From Paenibacillus sp. YYML68 (GTDB taxonomy: Bacteria; Bacillota; Bacilli; Paenibacillales; NBRC-103111): 64,000 nt of DNA. Shown here piece after piece: positions 54,398 through 64,000 of this stretch. The stretch spans positions 4,468,501-4,532,500 of the forward strand of contig NZ_BQYI01000001.1 of NCBI RefSeq assembly GCF_027923405.1. The letters are read 5' to 3'. Position 1 is the first letter of the stretch. Every line of letters begins with the position of its first letter. The notes below the pieces were generated by a model. The model saw only the letters and a program-made list of their open reading frames with translations, did not search any database and was not told the origin of the DNA. Position numbers and translations under genes: made by a program.

Positions 54398-55663
54398 ATG
54401 CTAAAAAGCTTTTCGTTCCAAAATTATAAAAGCTTTGATCAGTCCATATTAGAATTAGAGAAATTAACCACTATAATCGGTAGCAACGCAGGCGGTAAAA
54501 CCAATGCAATTGAGGGTATGAAGATTCTTTCTGAAATATCATCAGGGAGAGAATTGGCTGTTATACTTGACGGATCGAAGAACGTTGATAGTGAAATTAG
54601 AGGTGGAAGTATCGGGTGCCCTATGCTTGGCACGGATACTTTTACATTAGGCTGCATGGTAGATATCGATGACGAATACGATCTGGAATATTCAATTACG
54701 ATAAAAATCAGTAATCGGGTTTTTATACTTGCAGAGCATCTGTATAAACTTTCGCCTAACGCAAAACCGATTGTTATTTTCCAAACGAAAGATACATCTG
54801 ACGACTATAGTGACATTAACGTCGAATATAATAACGGACGAAAGGGTAGAAACCCTGAGGTTACATGTATTCGTTCTGTTTCTGTACTGGCTCAACTGTC
54901 ATCCAAGATGCCCACGACAACCGATAACAATAAAAAAAACGTGTCATACATTAATTTGGTTTTGGAACGGTTGGGGAAAATTTTATTCTTAGATCCACTC
55001 CCTAGTCGTATGAGAGATTACTCAAGAATGAGCGACCATGAACTAAGACCGACTGCTGATAATATATCCTCAGTACTGTACGAACTATGCAAAAACAAGG
55101 AATATAAAAGAAGTCTGTTAAAGGCACTGAAAGAATTACCGGAAAATGAGATTTTAGATATCTCATTCATTGAAACCTCGATTGGGGATGTTATGTTTCG
55201 ACTGAAAGAACGATATGGTGAACGCTCCGAATTTGTTGAGGCCAAACGGCTATCTGATGGTACACTTCGATATTTAGCAATATTATCTTCACTAATAAGT
55301 GAAGAATCGGGCAGCATGATTGTGATAGAAGAAGTTGATAATGGTATTCATCCAAGCAGAATTAAAACTTTAGTTCAAACTATATCAAGACTAACCAAAG
55401 AAAGACAGATAGATGTTCTTATTACAACACATAACCCTACTCTGCTTAATGCTCTTACGAGAGAAGAGTTATTAGGTGTTGTGTTATGTTACAGAGATCC
55501 GTATGATGGTTCGAGTAAATTTTATTCATTACCGGATATCGAATCTTTGCCTACTTTATTGTCAAAAGGATACTTAGGTGACCTGACGGTGAGAGATGAA
55601 TTAGTAAAGGCATTAAAGAAACCGGTTCAGAGTAATAATGATCTAGGCTGGCTGGGGGTATAG
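54398..55663 (+). CDS. AAA family ATPase (AAA_21/OLD-like), paired with a PIN-like gene
   Basis: The 421-residue protein begins MLKSFSFQNYKSFDQSILEL with Walker A IGSNAGGKTNAIEGM. An SMC-like signature follows (KRLSDGTLRYLAIL), then Walker B IVIEEVDNGIHPSRI and ITTHNPTLLNAL. Such ATPases often regulate a linked nuclease in phage-defence or toxin systems. AAGGAGG precedes the ATG. The stop is 2 bp from the PIN-like start, so the two were one operon. The function is inferred; no known system name is assigned. Confidence 0.85.
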   Translation: MLKSFSFQNYKSFDQSILELEKLTTIIGSNAGGKTNAIEGMKILSEISSGRELAVILDGSKNVDSEIRGGSIGCPMLGTDTFTLGCMVDIDDEYDLEYSITIKISNRVFILAEHLYKLSPNAKPIVIFQTKDTSDDYSDINVEYNNGRKGRNPEVTCIRSVSVLAQLSSKMPTTTDNNKKNVSYINLVLERLGKILFLDPLPSRMRDYSRMSDHELRPTADNISSVLYELCKNKEYKRSLLKALKELPENEILDISFIETSIGDVMFRLKERYGERSEFVEAKRLSDGTLRYLAILSSLISEESGSMIVIEEVDNGIHPSRIKTLVQTISRLTKERQIDVLITTHNPTLLNALTREELLGVVLCYRDPYDGSSKFYSLPDIESLPTLLSKGYLGDLTVRDELVKALKKPVQSNNDLGWLGV

Positions 55664-55962
55664 ATATGCATGTGAGTATTATCGATACCTCTATACTGTG
55701 TAATATTTTAAACATTCCCCACATGAATCAGAACCATCGAGAGGTTATTGAAGAACTAACATTACTACAGCAAGATAGACAGCAGACTTTGATCCTACCA
55801 TTAGCTACTATAATAGAAACAGGTAATCATATTGCGCATATTGCTGATGGCAATTTGAGAAGAGAACGGGCTCAAACAATGGCTGAGTTAATTAATAGAA
55901 CGGTAAATGATCAGGCTCCTTGGTCATATTTTGGTCAAGAGTTTGAGAGAGAAGATTTATTA

Positions 55963-57709
55963 CCTAAATCCCCGCCGAATTATAACGAGGAGGGCGGGGC
56001 GACCTCTAATAATTCATACAGCTCCCTTTGTCGCTTAGTAATCTCGCCGAACCGCAGATCGTGACCGGGGCGTTCATAACATTCGATCACATCAAGCTCG
56101 TCCAAAAGCCCTTGCATCGTATACCGCTGGAATAATTTCTTCTCCTGCATCTCCTTCTTAATATATGAAAGATAGATTAAGGCTACGAATTCCACAAACA
56201 GCTTTCCATCAAGACTACGTTCGGATGATACCTCCATACGACGGAAGTTGAGACGCTCCTTCAAATTCCCGAATGCCTTTTCTATGAGATCCTTGTTTCG
56301 ATAAACGGCCAGTGCTTCAATCGGATCCTTGATCTCATTGCTTAGCATTGCGAAGTAGCCGTAATTTTTAGCCGCGGCGTCGATCGCCTCCTGTTTAGGC
56401 CTTATCACGGCTCCACGCTTTGGCGTGGAGGTTACTTCAAAGTATTTAGCGTAGGCTTTCTCATGAGCGGGATCGCGCTTGCCACTCTCTAGTTCTTGCT
56501 TCAAGCGAGTCAGCAAACGACTTAATTTCATGGCGTCTTCGGCTTCTTTCTCCTTATTGAAATACAGATGCAAATACGCCCGGCGCTCCCCCTCTAGCAC
56601 ATCGCCTTTATACGGACGATGTTGTGTATACTTCCACGTGATCGTCCTAGAGCAGGCAAACAAATCGTAATCGGAGTTGAAGTTTTCCCATTTCTGAAGC
56701 TGAGTTCTAGCGGTCTCCAGTTCAGATTGTACGTATTTTAGTGAGACCTTAACACCAATCAAAAATTTCAGGTGATGCTGGAACAAGGCATTAATGTTGG
56801 CTTCGCTGTAGAAGCCTCGATCCATAACCAGCTTGATTTTCTTGTAGTCTAGGAACTCCATATCAGCAATGAGACTCTTGACGGTCTGAACATCGGAGAT
56901 GTTTCCAGGCAGCTTCCGATAGTAAAACGGCAGGTTGGACTGTTCACCGAATAATAGCGCCAAGTTCATTTGCGGAATAGGATCATGTTCTTTGTTGACA
57001 CCATACTTGACTTGATTTAAGCATTCAGAATAGCTCGAAATGGTTGTCGTGTCATAGGCCCAATACTCCGTTTCCGTACGACGTCTACCCTGAAGACGGA
57101 AGAATCGCTCTCGCCCTTCCTCTGTAATTGAGGCGAACAATTCGCTGCTTCGCTGAGAAGGTATATCTTTGCCATAGGGATGTTTATGAGTCGATGCCCA
57201 CTTAGGGAATCGAATGAGTGGATTGTGATCCTCGAGAATCAAATAATAGGCAACGGACAACATCTGATCGTATTGCTCAGGAAAGCACTTCTTCAAATCG
57301 GCGGTAATTCCGAGCTTATTGCCAATAGCATCAAGTAGAAATGTGGCGCCTGCATAGTGGCGCTTTGATTCGGTCACAGAAGTGGAATCCGCTTTAGAAC
57401 TAGATGGTTTGATCGGTTTGTTCAACCGCTTTGAAGGAATGAAAGCCCCTGTTTGAGGGTCCAACTTGCCGATGCAAGTACGACGGCTACGAGATTGCTG
57501 CTTATCCTTATCCCAGTAGTTTTCGGATTCGTAAACGTATGTGATACCATTGGTCTTATTCTTCAAATAGACAAGTGCCATGTGATCCCCTCATTCCACG
57601 TTATAATTATAACGTGGAATGGATAGATTTAGCAAGAGAAAAATGACGAAACCCCGCGAATTATAAGGGGAATTTACAATTCCACGTTATAATTGCGCGG
57701 GGATTTAGG
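55963..57709 (-). mobile_element. IS1634-family insertion sequence, 1747 bp
   Basis: The terminal repeats start CCTAAATCCCCGC at both ends and continue AATTATAACG. A 6-bp duplication TTATTA is at 55957-55962 and 57710-57715. It carries one transposase gene. Confidence 0.95.
55980..57581 (-). CDS. IS1634-family transposase
   Basis: The 533-residue DDE transposase starts MALVYLKNKTNGITYVYESE. It has DTTTISSYSECLNQVKYG, the second Asp region KIKLVMDRGFYSEANINALF, and the third acidic site DLIEKAFGNLKERLNFRR. It appears complete. Confidence 0.93.
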   Translation of the reverse strand: MALVYLKNKTNGITYVYESENYWDKDKQQSRSRRTCIGKLDPQTGAFIPSKRLNKPIKPSSSKADSTSVTESKRHYAGATFLLDAIGNKLGITADLKKCFPEQYDQMLSVAYYLILEDHNPLIRFPKWASTHKHPYGKDIPSQRSSELFASITEEGRERFFRLQGRRRTETEYWAYDTTTISSYSECLNQVKYGVNKEHDPIPQMNLALLFGEQSNLPFYYRKLPGNISDVQTVKSLIADMEFLDYKKIKLVMDRGFYSEANINALFQHHLKFLIGVKVSLKYVQSELETARTQLQKWENFNSDYDLFACSRTITWKYTQHRPYKGDVLEGERRAYLHLYFNKEKEAEDAMKLSRLLTRLKQELESGKRDPAHEKAYAKYFEVTSTPKRGAVIRPKQEAIDAAAKNYGYFAMLSNEIKDPIEALAVYRNKDLIEKAFGNLKERLNFRRMEVSSERSLDGKLFVEFVALIYLSYIKKEMQEKKLFQRYTMQGLLDELDVIECYERPGHDLRFGEITKRQRELYELLEVAPPSSL

Positions 57710-57990
57710 TTATTAGAAATATCGAGTGCAGTTGTTGAACATGCAGTCATGGAGATTGGTATCGGTGATTTATCTATAGTGCAAGTTTACAAGAAATATA
57801 AGGATACTGTTCCTTCAATTGGGTCTATAAGGATTTGGAGTTTAGACAAACATTTGAAATCCTATTACGAAGAGATGCCCTCTATTCGAAGAAGACGAGA
57901 TCGATAGTTTTACTGTTTGGAACACTCCAGTCATGTTGAGTGTTGTCTGTTGCTCACTATGAAGTAGCACATTTGAAGGGAGAAATTCAA

Positions 57991-58569
57991 ATGACAACGA
58001 GTCCCAATAGCAATAAGAAGGAGTTATCTTCGGAACAACAAGATGGACTGCTCAAAATATTGAAAGCGCGCTTTGAGAAATACATGAACCGCCATCACGG
58101 TCTTGAATGGGCAGACGTACAAGCAAGGCTCGAAGCTCAACCAGAAAAATTATGGTCGCTCCATGAAATGGAAGTGTCCGGCGGTGAACCGGATGTTGTT
58201 GGTTATGATCAACAGACGGGGGAATACATGTTCTGCGATTGTTCAGCAGAAAGTCCTAAGGGGCGAAGAAGTGTTTGTTACGATCGTGAAGCGCTGGAGT
58301 CACGGAAAGAACATAAGCCGCAAAATAATGCGATAGAAATGGCTGCTGCCATAGGTATTGAAATTTTAACAGAAGAACAATATCGGGAGCTGCAGAAGCT
58401 TGGAAGCTTCGATATGAAAACATCGAGCTGGGTGAAAACACCTGAAAGGATTAGAAAACTCGGCGGGGCCATCTTTTGTGATCGGCGCTATGACACTGTC
58501 TTCATGTACCACAATGGAGCAGAATCCTATTATGCTGCTAGAGGCTTCCGTGGCTCGCTAAGGGTCTAA
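57991..58569 (+). CDS. DUF4256 domain protein
   Basis: The start at 57991 follows AAGGGAG; an upstream in-frame start lacks a site. The 192-residue soluble protein fits the DUF4256 family: LKARFEKYMNRHHGLEWADV, SLHEMEVSGGEPDVVGYD, CDCSAESPKGRRSVCYDR and RGFRGSLRV at the end. The function is unknown. It lies at the right border of the mobile region and faces the SLH protein. Confidence 0.88.
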   Translation: MTTSPNSNKKELSSEQQDGLLKILKARFEKYMNRHHGLEWADVQARLEAQPEKLWSLHEMEVSGGEPDVVGYDQQTGEYMFCDCSAESPKGRRSVCYDREALESRKEHKPQNNAIEMAAAIGIEILTEEQYRELQKLGSFDMKTSSWVKTPERIRKLGGAIFCDRRYDTVFMYHNGAESYYAARGFRGSLRV

Positions 58570-58634
58570 CTGAACGAATAAAGAACCGGAGTTGTCTGGC
58601 CAGAGAAGTGTAATCAGCGCAAGCTAACTCAAAA

Positions 58635-58667
58635 AAGAACAGGCCACAAAGGCCTGTTCTTTTTTTG
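58635..58667. terminator. Bidirectional terminator
   Basis: AAGAACAGGCC pairs with GGCCTGTTCTT around a short loop, with an A-run before it and seven T after. It separates the convergent DUF4256 and SLH genes. Confidence 0.9.
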
Positions 58668-58676
58668 CTGTTATGC

Positions 58677-61600
58677 TTACTGTTGATCCAGCACTTTAAT
58701 CAGTCGGTTGATCATTGCTGCCGCTTCCGCGCGGGTGGCATTGCTGGTCGGCTGGAAGCGCTCCTGCTCGTCACCTTGGACAATACCGAATTGAACTGCC
58801 GTCTGCACGCCTGCCTTAGCCCAATCGGCAATGGAGGCTTGATCAGCAAAGGTGACCTCTGCCGCTTGGGCCGGTTTCTTCATCAGACGCGTAATAACGA
58901 CAGCCAGCTCTTGACGGCTGATCGGATCGTTCGGACGGAATTGTCCGTTCGCGCCTTGGAAGATGCCTGCTTTCTCTACAGCCGCTACTGCTGAAGCGTA
59001 CCAGGCGTTCGTAGCTACGTCTGCAAAGCTCGGTGCACTGCTGCCGCTGTCTAGCTTCAGCAGCTCGGCGAACAGCTTGGCGACTTGCGCGCGTGTGGTC
59101 ACGCCAGAAGGCTCGAAGGTCGTCTCCGTTATGCCATTCACGATATGATGCGAGACCAGCACGCGAATATCTTGCTGTGCCCAATGTCCAGTCACATCAG
59201 TGAACGCCTTCTCGTAAGTGAGCAAAGCGTAAGTACCCGACGAGGTAACCTTCGCCGTCCATTGACGGCCGAGATATACCCACTGGTTGCCCTTCAGCTC
59301 ATACAAGCCGATCAAGGCAGCTTCTGTGCTTGCTTGGGCCTTCAACTTGAGCTCAAGCGTCTCAGTCGAGGATACAGCTACAGACTTGCCATCCTTCACC
59401 TTGGCCAGCTCTACCTTCAGCGCGGCGGAAGCCGCCTTATAGCCTTGGCCGAAGGTACCTTCCCCTGGAGTGAAGAGAATCGACAATACTTCCTGGTCCT
59501 GCAGCTGGAAGGCACTGGAAGGAACAGTTAATACCGCTTCCTCCTTCTCCAGCTTCAGCGTGTAGCCTTTCGCACGGATCTCCTTCCATACGCTGTTTGC
59601 AATACTGACGGTATGCTGGTCATTCTTTAATACTACGGTGACGAGCTTGTCTTTGGTCAGCTGCGCAAGCTTCGTTGCATCCAGAGTGAATTCTTTACCG
59701 TTCGCTGGTGTGGCGATAATGCCGCCACCGCCACCAACATAGCTAGTCGCATTGTCTGCGGGTCTAGGCTTTACTGTAAAGCTTGCACTCGAACCCTGCA
59801 TCAAGGTTTTGCCTGCGTAATCCATGACTTCAGCATCGACATACATCTTATACACAGCACCTTGCTGAAGCGCAGACGTCGGCTTGAACACAACCTCCTG
59901 CGAAAGCAGCTTCGTATCGTCAGGAAGGAACCAGCCACTCTGACCCTTGATATCCGCAAGCCCCGCATTTGTCTTGCTGATATCCTCCTTATAGCCCTTC
60001 ATGTTCTGGAACTCGAAGGTGCCTTCCACAGGTACCTCGGTCGCTCCGCTCACTTGCACGACACGGATCGTGCCAGGCAGATTACGCATGCTATCCGGCG
60101 CCATGTTCTCCTGATTCATCAGACGGTCGAACACAATTGTGATGCTGGCATCCGCTTCAATGTTCGTTGCACCCTGCTCAGGCGTAATGGATACGACCGA
60201 AGGTGCAGAAGTTCTCTCCAGCGGTACATTCAATTGCGTCTCCGCTGGCGGTACGACAACGATGCGGGAAGTATAGCCTTCATACCCTTCTTTGCTGAAG
60301 AGTACTCTCCAGTCGCCTTGCAGCACGTCCCAGCCATAGCGCCCTTCGTCGTCTGTGGTCTGAGGGTTCACTTGACCGTACTTGTCAGCATCCCAGTTGG
60401 ACCATGCATTGTTATTACCGCGCTGCTGAACGATAGCGGTAACGCCCTCCAGACGGTTATCCATGCTTCCTTCAAAGACATAGCCGCTTGGGTCAATCAG
60501 GACGATTACTTCGAGAAGCGGCATCTTGATCGTGACCCCGCCCAGTCTGTAGGTCAAATCGAGCAGCTGCTCACCATAAGAGCTCCATCCGCTCGGTACA
60601 GAGCCTGTGAAGGTTTTCCCGTCCGCTCCCTTCGTCAGCACATATGTGTTACCGAGGAACGAGATTTGAGCCTCATCCACTGCTTCCTTGAAAACAACCT
60701 TAACCTCAATTGGTGTCATCTCCGTAATCGCCATCGTGGCAACGGCTGTGTACGGATTCAGCTTCACATTCTTGTTCCAGCCTGCCGTAATGTTGACGGA
60801 GTCCACCTCCGGCGTGCCCTGAGCATATTTCACTGTCACTGGCTCGGAGGTAAAGCTGCCGGCCGATCCATTCTTCGTTACCTTGGCCATCAGCTGGAAT
60901 TCCGCTTCTGACACATTGTCCGCTACAGGCAGCGTAATATCAGCGAACCACCAGCGGCCGTCCACCTGTACCTTCCCCATGCTAAGGTCGCCAGCGAAGA
61001 TCTCGACCGTAGAGCCTGACATTGCACTACCGTACACCTTGATTGTCTTGCTTCCTGTCGTCGCAGGCGCGTTGATCGAAGCGTAGAGCACGCTGGTCGA
61101 AGCAACCATTACAGGACCTTGCTCGTTATTCGCTGCCGTCACCTGCCCGGTTGCCCGAATTGTATGAACATCTGCGCTTACAGTCACTTCGAAGCTCAGA
61201 TGGCCACCCTTGCCGGCATCCAGACTGCCCACGGCTACGGAGAAGCTGGAACCATTCACAACGGCTGCCTGCGGCACACCATTCAGCAGCACGGTTCCTG
61301 TAAGCAGTGCTACTCCTGTCGGCAGCTCTACATTCAGCCTGACGTTCTCGGCTGTCGTTGTTCCATTGTTCTGGTAATTCAATCGATATTCGAGATTATT
61401 GCCGTAGACGGCCGTAGCTACGGAAGAGCTGAAGCTGTTGCCTTGCCCGCTGAAGCGACTACCTGTTTCCTGTTGAAGCACGATTGTTGCTTCCGTCGGT
61501 CCGGCTTCTACAGTTGTGGATACGTTCGGGTAGCCATAATAGCTTACTTCCAATCGATACGTACCCGCTTCGAGGCCACGAATCTTGAAGTAGCCGTCCG

Positions 61601-64000
61601 CATCCGTGCGAGCCCAGCCTTTGTAGAAGCGTCCCGCTGCATCATACAGACTGATGCCTGCATGCTTCAGTGGTGTTGTTCCATCCGCCGCGAATACGCG
61701 ACCATGAACGAATTGATCTGCCTCCAGCACGATGTCGCCCAGCTGCTTGGCATCATGGACACCAATTGTTCTCTCAACCGGAATATATCCTTCGGCATGA
61801 ATACGAACCTTGATCGTCTCGTCTGCAGCCAGGCCGCTCAATGTGAACTGGCCGTTCGCCTCCATGGCGGTTGAAGCCCAGCTCGTCTGACTGAACGCCT
61901 GAAGCTGTGCGTTCAATATTTGACGGCCATTCGCTGTCATAAGCTTACCTGTCACTGTCGTGCCAAGATCCAATGCAGCACCGATGCTCGTGCTTGCCTG
62001 ATGAATCGGCCCGCGTCCGGTCACGTTGCGGAAGCCCTTTTCCTGAACCGTCAATTCATATTCTGCCGCTGCAACCACATTCGTTACGTTGAATTCTCCA
62101 TAACGAACATATACGTTTTGCGATACAGTAGAGGAAGTGCCTCCATTAGCCGAATGCTGCGGATTCGGCACGTATACGCGCTCGGATACGGTCATCGTCC
62201 GGTTATAGCCAGTATGCACCGCTTCACTGTAGCCGAAGGCTTGTGCCGCCGATGGGCTATACAGTCGGAAATAATCCAATTCTTCTACGTTAAAGCCATC
62301 CGGAATCGTTACTTTAATCCTTACTTCGGGAACGATAACCTTGGTCTTGCGATCTACCGTTACCATGATCGGAGCAACAACATAATCCGTGCCCTCCGCA
62401 ATAACGACCTCCTGCGTCTTGGACTCGAAGGCGCCCGAGCCCTTGATGCTAAGCTCATATTTACCTGTCTTGACGCGCTTCAGCTCTGTCTCCCCGGTAT
62501 AAGAGGTGAAATAACCATTTGCGCCAATATAGCCATAGATCTCGACGGCTGACGTCGCCGATTCTTTCCCACGTAGTGACACGTGCAAGGATTGTGCGAT
62601 AGGCTTGTCTTCCGCATCCACAAGCTGAATCTTTAACGTCTTGTTGACCGGAACCGTAATCGTCTTAAGATTAATTTTTTGGCCTGCCCCGATCGTCAGC
62701 TTCGGTCCGATGCCGGAGAATACTTCCCCTTGATAGATCAGGCTGAGCTTGGCTTCGCCTGCTGCCAAGCCTTCCAGGACGAAGCTGCCGTCCGCTGCAA
62801 CCGCCTTAGAGGCGAAGCGATGGCCGGAATAGAGCTGAAGGATAGCCTGCGCCGGAATTTGACTTCCATAGGTCACCTTGCCGCTCACTGTAGCGCCGAC
62901 AGTCCGTACGCCTTCCGTCTTCTTCACGTTCGATTTCTCTTGCGCATTCGCTTTCTTCACAAGATAGCCTTCGACGCTCGTGATAGAGAGGATGCCCTCT
63001 TCAACTGCGAACTCGCCGGTAAACTTGGCTTCGGCTTGTTGATAAGCAAGCGTCAGCTCTCTCGTCTGCGCGCCAGCCGATGTCGTATAGGCGACTATGG
63101 CTTTCGCTTCATACTGATCGCTGTAGGTGCCTGTCAGCCTAATGCCTACCTTGCCGTCCAGCTTCAGCAGCCCGGTCTCGGCCGTAGGCCAGCTTACATC
63201 CAATGCCGCAACAGAGAAGTCAGGAACGGTAAACTCAGCAACGTCAGACTCCGTTACAATACCGGTTCGGCCTACGGCTGCAACCTTCACCTGATAGGTC
63301 TTGCCTACCGCTACATCGGACTTTACATAACGCGTATCCGTGACTTGGTCCGCCACCTGCACGAGCGACTGGCCCTTCTCTGCGAGGAAGACACGATAAT
63401 AGCTGCCGCCAAGCACAGCTTGCCACGTTGCCTGGAGTCCCGAGCCTGTCATGCTGAGCTCGACAACCGGCTTATTCGGCGTCTCCTGTACCTTGCCCAC
63501 GGTAAAGTCGCGGGTCAGCGTCTTGCTCTGATTCGGTCCTACCGGCTGGCTATAACTGAATTGATACGTGCCTGGCGTTAAGTACGCCGTTATATGAATG
63601 CTCGACGGGGTATGATCCTCTCCCGTGTAGACCGTACGTCCTTCAGCATTCTTGATGCTGATCGTTGCCGGTACGCTGGAGGTCATGTTGAAATCACCGT
63701 CGTAGGCTTGCGTCTCCTGCCGCGCCTCAGTAGCCGCAGCATAAAGCCTAACATTACTTTCTCGATTCACGTAAATCTCATTAAGCTTGAGATCTCCACG
63801 CTGGAATAAGACTGAAGCAGCAATGGTCGTGCGATAATTCGCCTCGTCCGTTTGAACCTTGAAGCCCTCGAGCACCGGCTCTGACCGCTGACTTGGGAAC
63901 TGAAGCGTTGTATTCGTCTCGATCTGCCTGCGCTCTGAGATCCAGTTATAAGTCCATGGCGTCTCGAGCGGCTCCTTCTCCTCCAGTCGGAATATGTACC
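58677..64000 (-). CDS. Giant SLH-anchored surface protein (N-terminus outside window)
   Basis: The frame is open to the right edge, giving more than 1770 residues without the signal peptide. Reading toward the C-terminus there are fibronectin-III-like segments (PVVELSMTGSGLQATWQAV) and several carboxypeptidase-regulatory-like folds (KHAGISLYDAAGRFYKGWAR). A DUF11-like domain (LEYRLNYQNNGTTTAENV), a Big_5 Ig-like domain (VVSITPEQGATNIEADASIT) and three SLH domains follow, the last starting VTFADQASIADWAKAGVQTA. SLH domains bind pyruvylated cell-wall polymer, so the protein is displayed on the surface. The ligand is unknown. Confidence 0.92.
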   Translation of the reverse strand, partial: YIFRLEEKEPLETPWTYNWISERRQIETNTTLQFPSQRSEPVLEGFKVQTDEANYRTTIAASVLFQRGDLKLNEIYVNRESNVRLYAAATEARQETQAYDGDFNMTSSVPATISIKNAEGRTVYTGEDHTPSSIHITAYLTPGTYQFSYSQPVGPNQSKTLTRDFTVGKVQETPNKPVVELSMTGSGLQATWQAVLGGSYYRVFLAEKGQSLVQVADQVTDTRYVKSDVAVGKTYQVKVAAVGRTGIVTESDVAEFTVPDFSVAALDVSWPTAETGLLKLDGKVGIRLTGTYSDQYEAKAIVAYTTSAGAQTRELTLAYQQAEAKFTGEFAVEEGILSITSVEGYLVKKANAQEKSNVKKTEGVRTVGATVSGKVTYGSQIPAQAILQLYSGHRFASKAVAADGSFVLEGLAAGEAKLSLIYQGEVFSGIGPKLTIGAGQKINLKTITVPVNKTLKIQLVDAEDKPIAQSLHVSLRGKESATSAVEIYGYIGANGYFTSYTGETELKRVKTGKYELSIKGSGAFESKTQEVVIAEGTDYVVAPIMVTVDRKTKVIVPEVRIKVTIPDGFNVEELDYFRLYSPSAAQAFGYSEAVHTGYNRTMTVSERVYVPNPQHSANGGTSSTVSQNVYVRYGEFNVTNVVAAAEYELTVQEKGFRNVTGRGPIHQASTSIGAALDLGTTVTGKLMTANGRQILNAQLQAFSQTSWASTAMEANGQFTLSGLAADETIKVRIHAEGYIPVERTIGVHDAKQLGDIVLEADQFVHGRVFAADGTTPLKHAGISLYDAAGRFYKGWARTDADGYFKIRGLEAGTYRLEVSYYGYPNVSTTVEAGPTEATIVLQQETGSRFSGQGNSFSSSVATAVYGNNLEYRLNYQNNGTTTAENVRLNVELPTGVALLTGTVLLNGVPQAAVVNGSSFSVAVGSLDAGKGGHLSFEVTVSADVHTIRATGQVTAANNEQGPVMVASTSVLYASINAPATTGSKTIKVYGSAMSGSTVEIFAGDLSMGKVQVDGRWWFADITLPVADNVSEAEFQLMAKVTKNGSAGSFTSEPVTVKYAQGTPEVDSVNITAGWNKNVKLNPYTAVATMAITEMTPIEVKVVFKEAVDEAQISFLGNTYVLTKGADGKTFTGSVPSGWSSYGEQLLDLTYRLGGVTIKMPLLEVIVLIDPSGYVFEGSMDNRLEGVTAIVQQRGNNNAWSNWDADKYGQVNPQTTDDEGRYGWDVLQGDWRVLFSKEGYEGYTSRIVVVPPAETQLNVPLERTSAPSVVSITPEQGATNIEADASITIVFDRLMNQENMAPDSMRNLPGTIRVVQVSGATEVPVEGTFEFQNMKGYKEDISKTNAGLADIKGQSGWFLPDDTKLLSQEVVFKPTSALQQGAVYKMYVDAEVMDYAGKTLMQGSSASFTVKPRPADNATSYVGGGGGIIATPANGKEFTLDATKLAQLTKDKLVTVVLKNDQHTVSIANSVWKEIRAKGYTLKLEKEEAVLTVPSSAFQLQDQEVLSILFTPGEGTFGQGYKAASAALKVELAKVKDGKSVAVSSTETLELKLKAQASTEAALIGLYELKGNQWVYLGRQWTAKVTSSGTYALLTYEKAFTDVTGHWAQQDIRVLVSHHIVNGITETTFEPSGVTTRAQVAKLFAELLKLDSGSSAPSFADVATNAWYASAVAAVEKAGIFQGANGQFRPNDPISRQELAVVITRLMKKPAQAAEVTFADQASIADWAKAGVQTAVQFGIVQGDEQERFQPTSNATRAEAAAMINRLIKVLDQQ

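Larger units (their letters stand above)
55666..57907 (+). pseudogene. PIN-like nuclease domain protein, split by IS1634
   Basis: The parts are 55666-55962 and 57716-57907. Removing the IS and one TTATTA gives 489 bp, an exact 162-residue frame. The product has an N-terminal IIDTSILCNIL (first PIN Asp), TIIETGNHIAHI (Glu), GIGDLSIVQVY and IWSLDKHLKSYY (further acidic residues). This fits a PIN-type ribonuclease, although the match is by motif only. It is coupled to the AAA ATPase upstream. The insertion would disarm the putative effector and leave the ATPase intact. Confidence 0.82.

Noticed and set aside
35700..58640. A paired attachment-site repeat for the serine recombinase
   Set aside because: I compared the rlmD junction with the gaps at 52.1-53.3 kb and 57.9-58.6 kb by eye and saw only short chance matches.

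Overview
The window looks like the chromosome of a Paenibacillaceae member (Paenibacillus/Cohnella type). The evidence is a moderately GC-rich Gram-positive backbone with strong Shine-Dalgarno sites, an ilvB-ilvN-ilvC-leuA-leuB cluster under T-box control, an infC-rpmI-rplT operon with a leader attenuator, a long AraC-type sensor-regulator, copper-amine-oxidase-like stalk-domain proteins, and a very large surface protein with three C-terminal SLH domains. The genus is inferred from gene style and order, not from a marker-gene comparison.

Backbone, left part (1-35.7 kb). An AraC-type membrane regulator runs off the left edge. The next block, all on the minus strand, is branched-chain amino-acid synthesis: gcvH, leuB, leuA, ilvC, ilvN, ilvB. 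Separate T-box leaders stand before ilvB and before leuA, and both show a CUC (leucine) specifier. Upstream of ilvB is a two-gene unit with an MpsC-like protein and an SbtA-type bicarbonate permease behind a promoter, a structured leader and an intrinsic terminator. Then come a 5'-truncated metallophosphoesterase gene carrying seven in-frame 69-bp repeats, a 1.26-kb array of 63-bp hairpin repeats, the infC-rpmI-rplT operon, and an envelope/glycolipid group (GT2 and GT4 glycosyltransferases, a PAP2 phosphatase and a UgtP-like GT28 enzyme). These are followed by trmB, a WGxxGxxG surface protein, ytqA-ytqB, manA, a second 63-bp hairpin array, a stalk-domain protein, a B12-binding radical SAM protein, an ABC exporter and rlmD.

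Mobile island (about 35.7-58.6 kb). Immediately after the rlmD stop lies a large serine recombinase, which begins a more AT-rich region packed with mobile DNA. Six insertion sequences can be delimited to the base by inverted ends and target duplications: two IS66, one IS4, one IS21, one IS3 (nested in an IS66) and one IS1634. Removing each IS and one copy of its target duplication restores an exact open reading frame for four interrupted genes: a methyltransferase (hit twice), the AAA ATPase of a DUF6431-DDE-AAA transposon, an IS66 tnpC, and a PIN-like gene paired with an AAA ATPase. Other cargo is an ANT(6)-type aminoglycoside adenylyltransferase and two small excisionase-like HTH proteins. 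A DUF4256 gene and an SLH-anchored surface protein, which runs off the right edge, follow.

The most unusual signal is the pair of tandem arrays at 13.8-15.0 kb and 26.1-26.9 kb. They share a 63-bp period and the same palindromic core (arms TAGCGCACG and CGTGCGCTA around a 3-nt loop), although the rest of the unit differs, and each array starts at the stop codon of the gene before it. Two further in-frame arrays (69 bp in the metallophosphoesterase remnant, 45 bp in rlmD) suggest that this genome readily amplifies short repeats.
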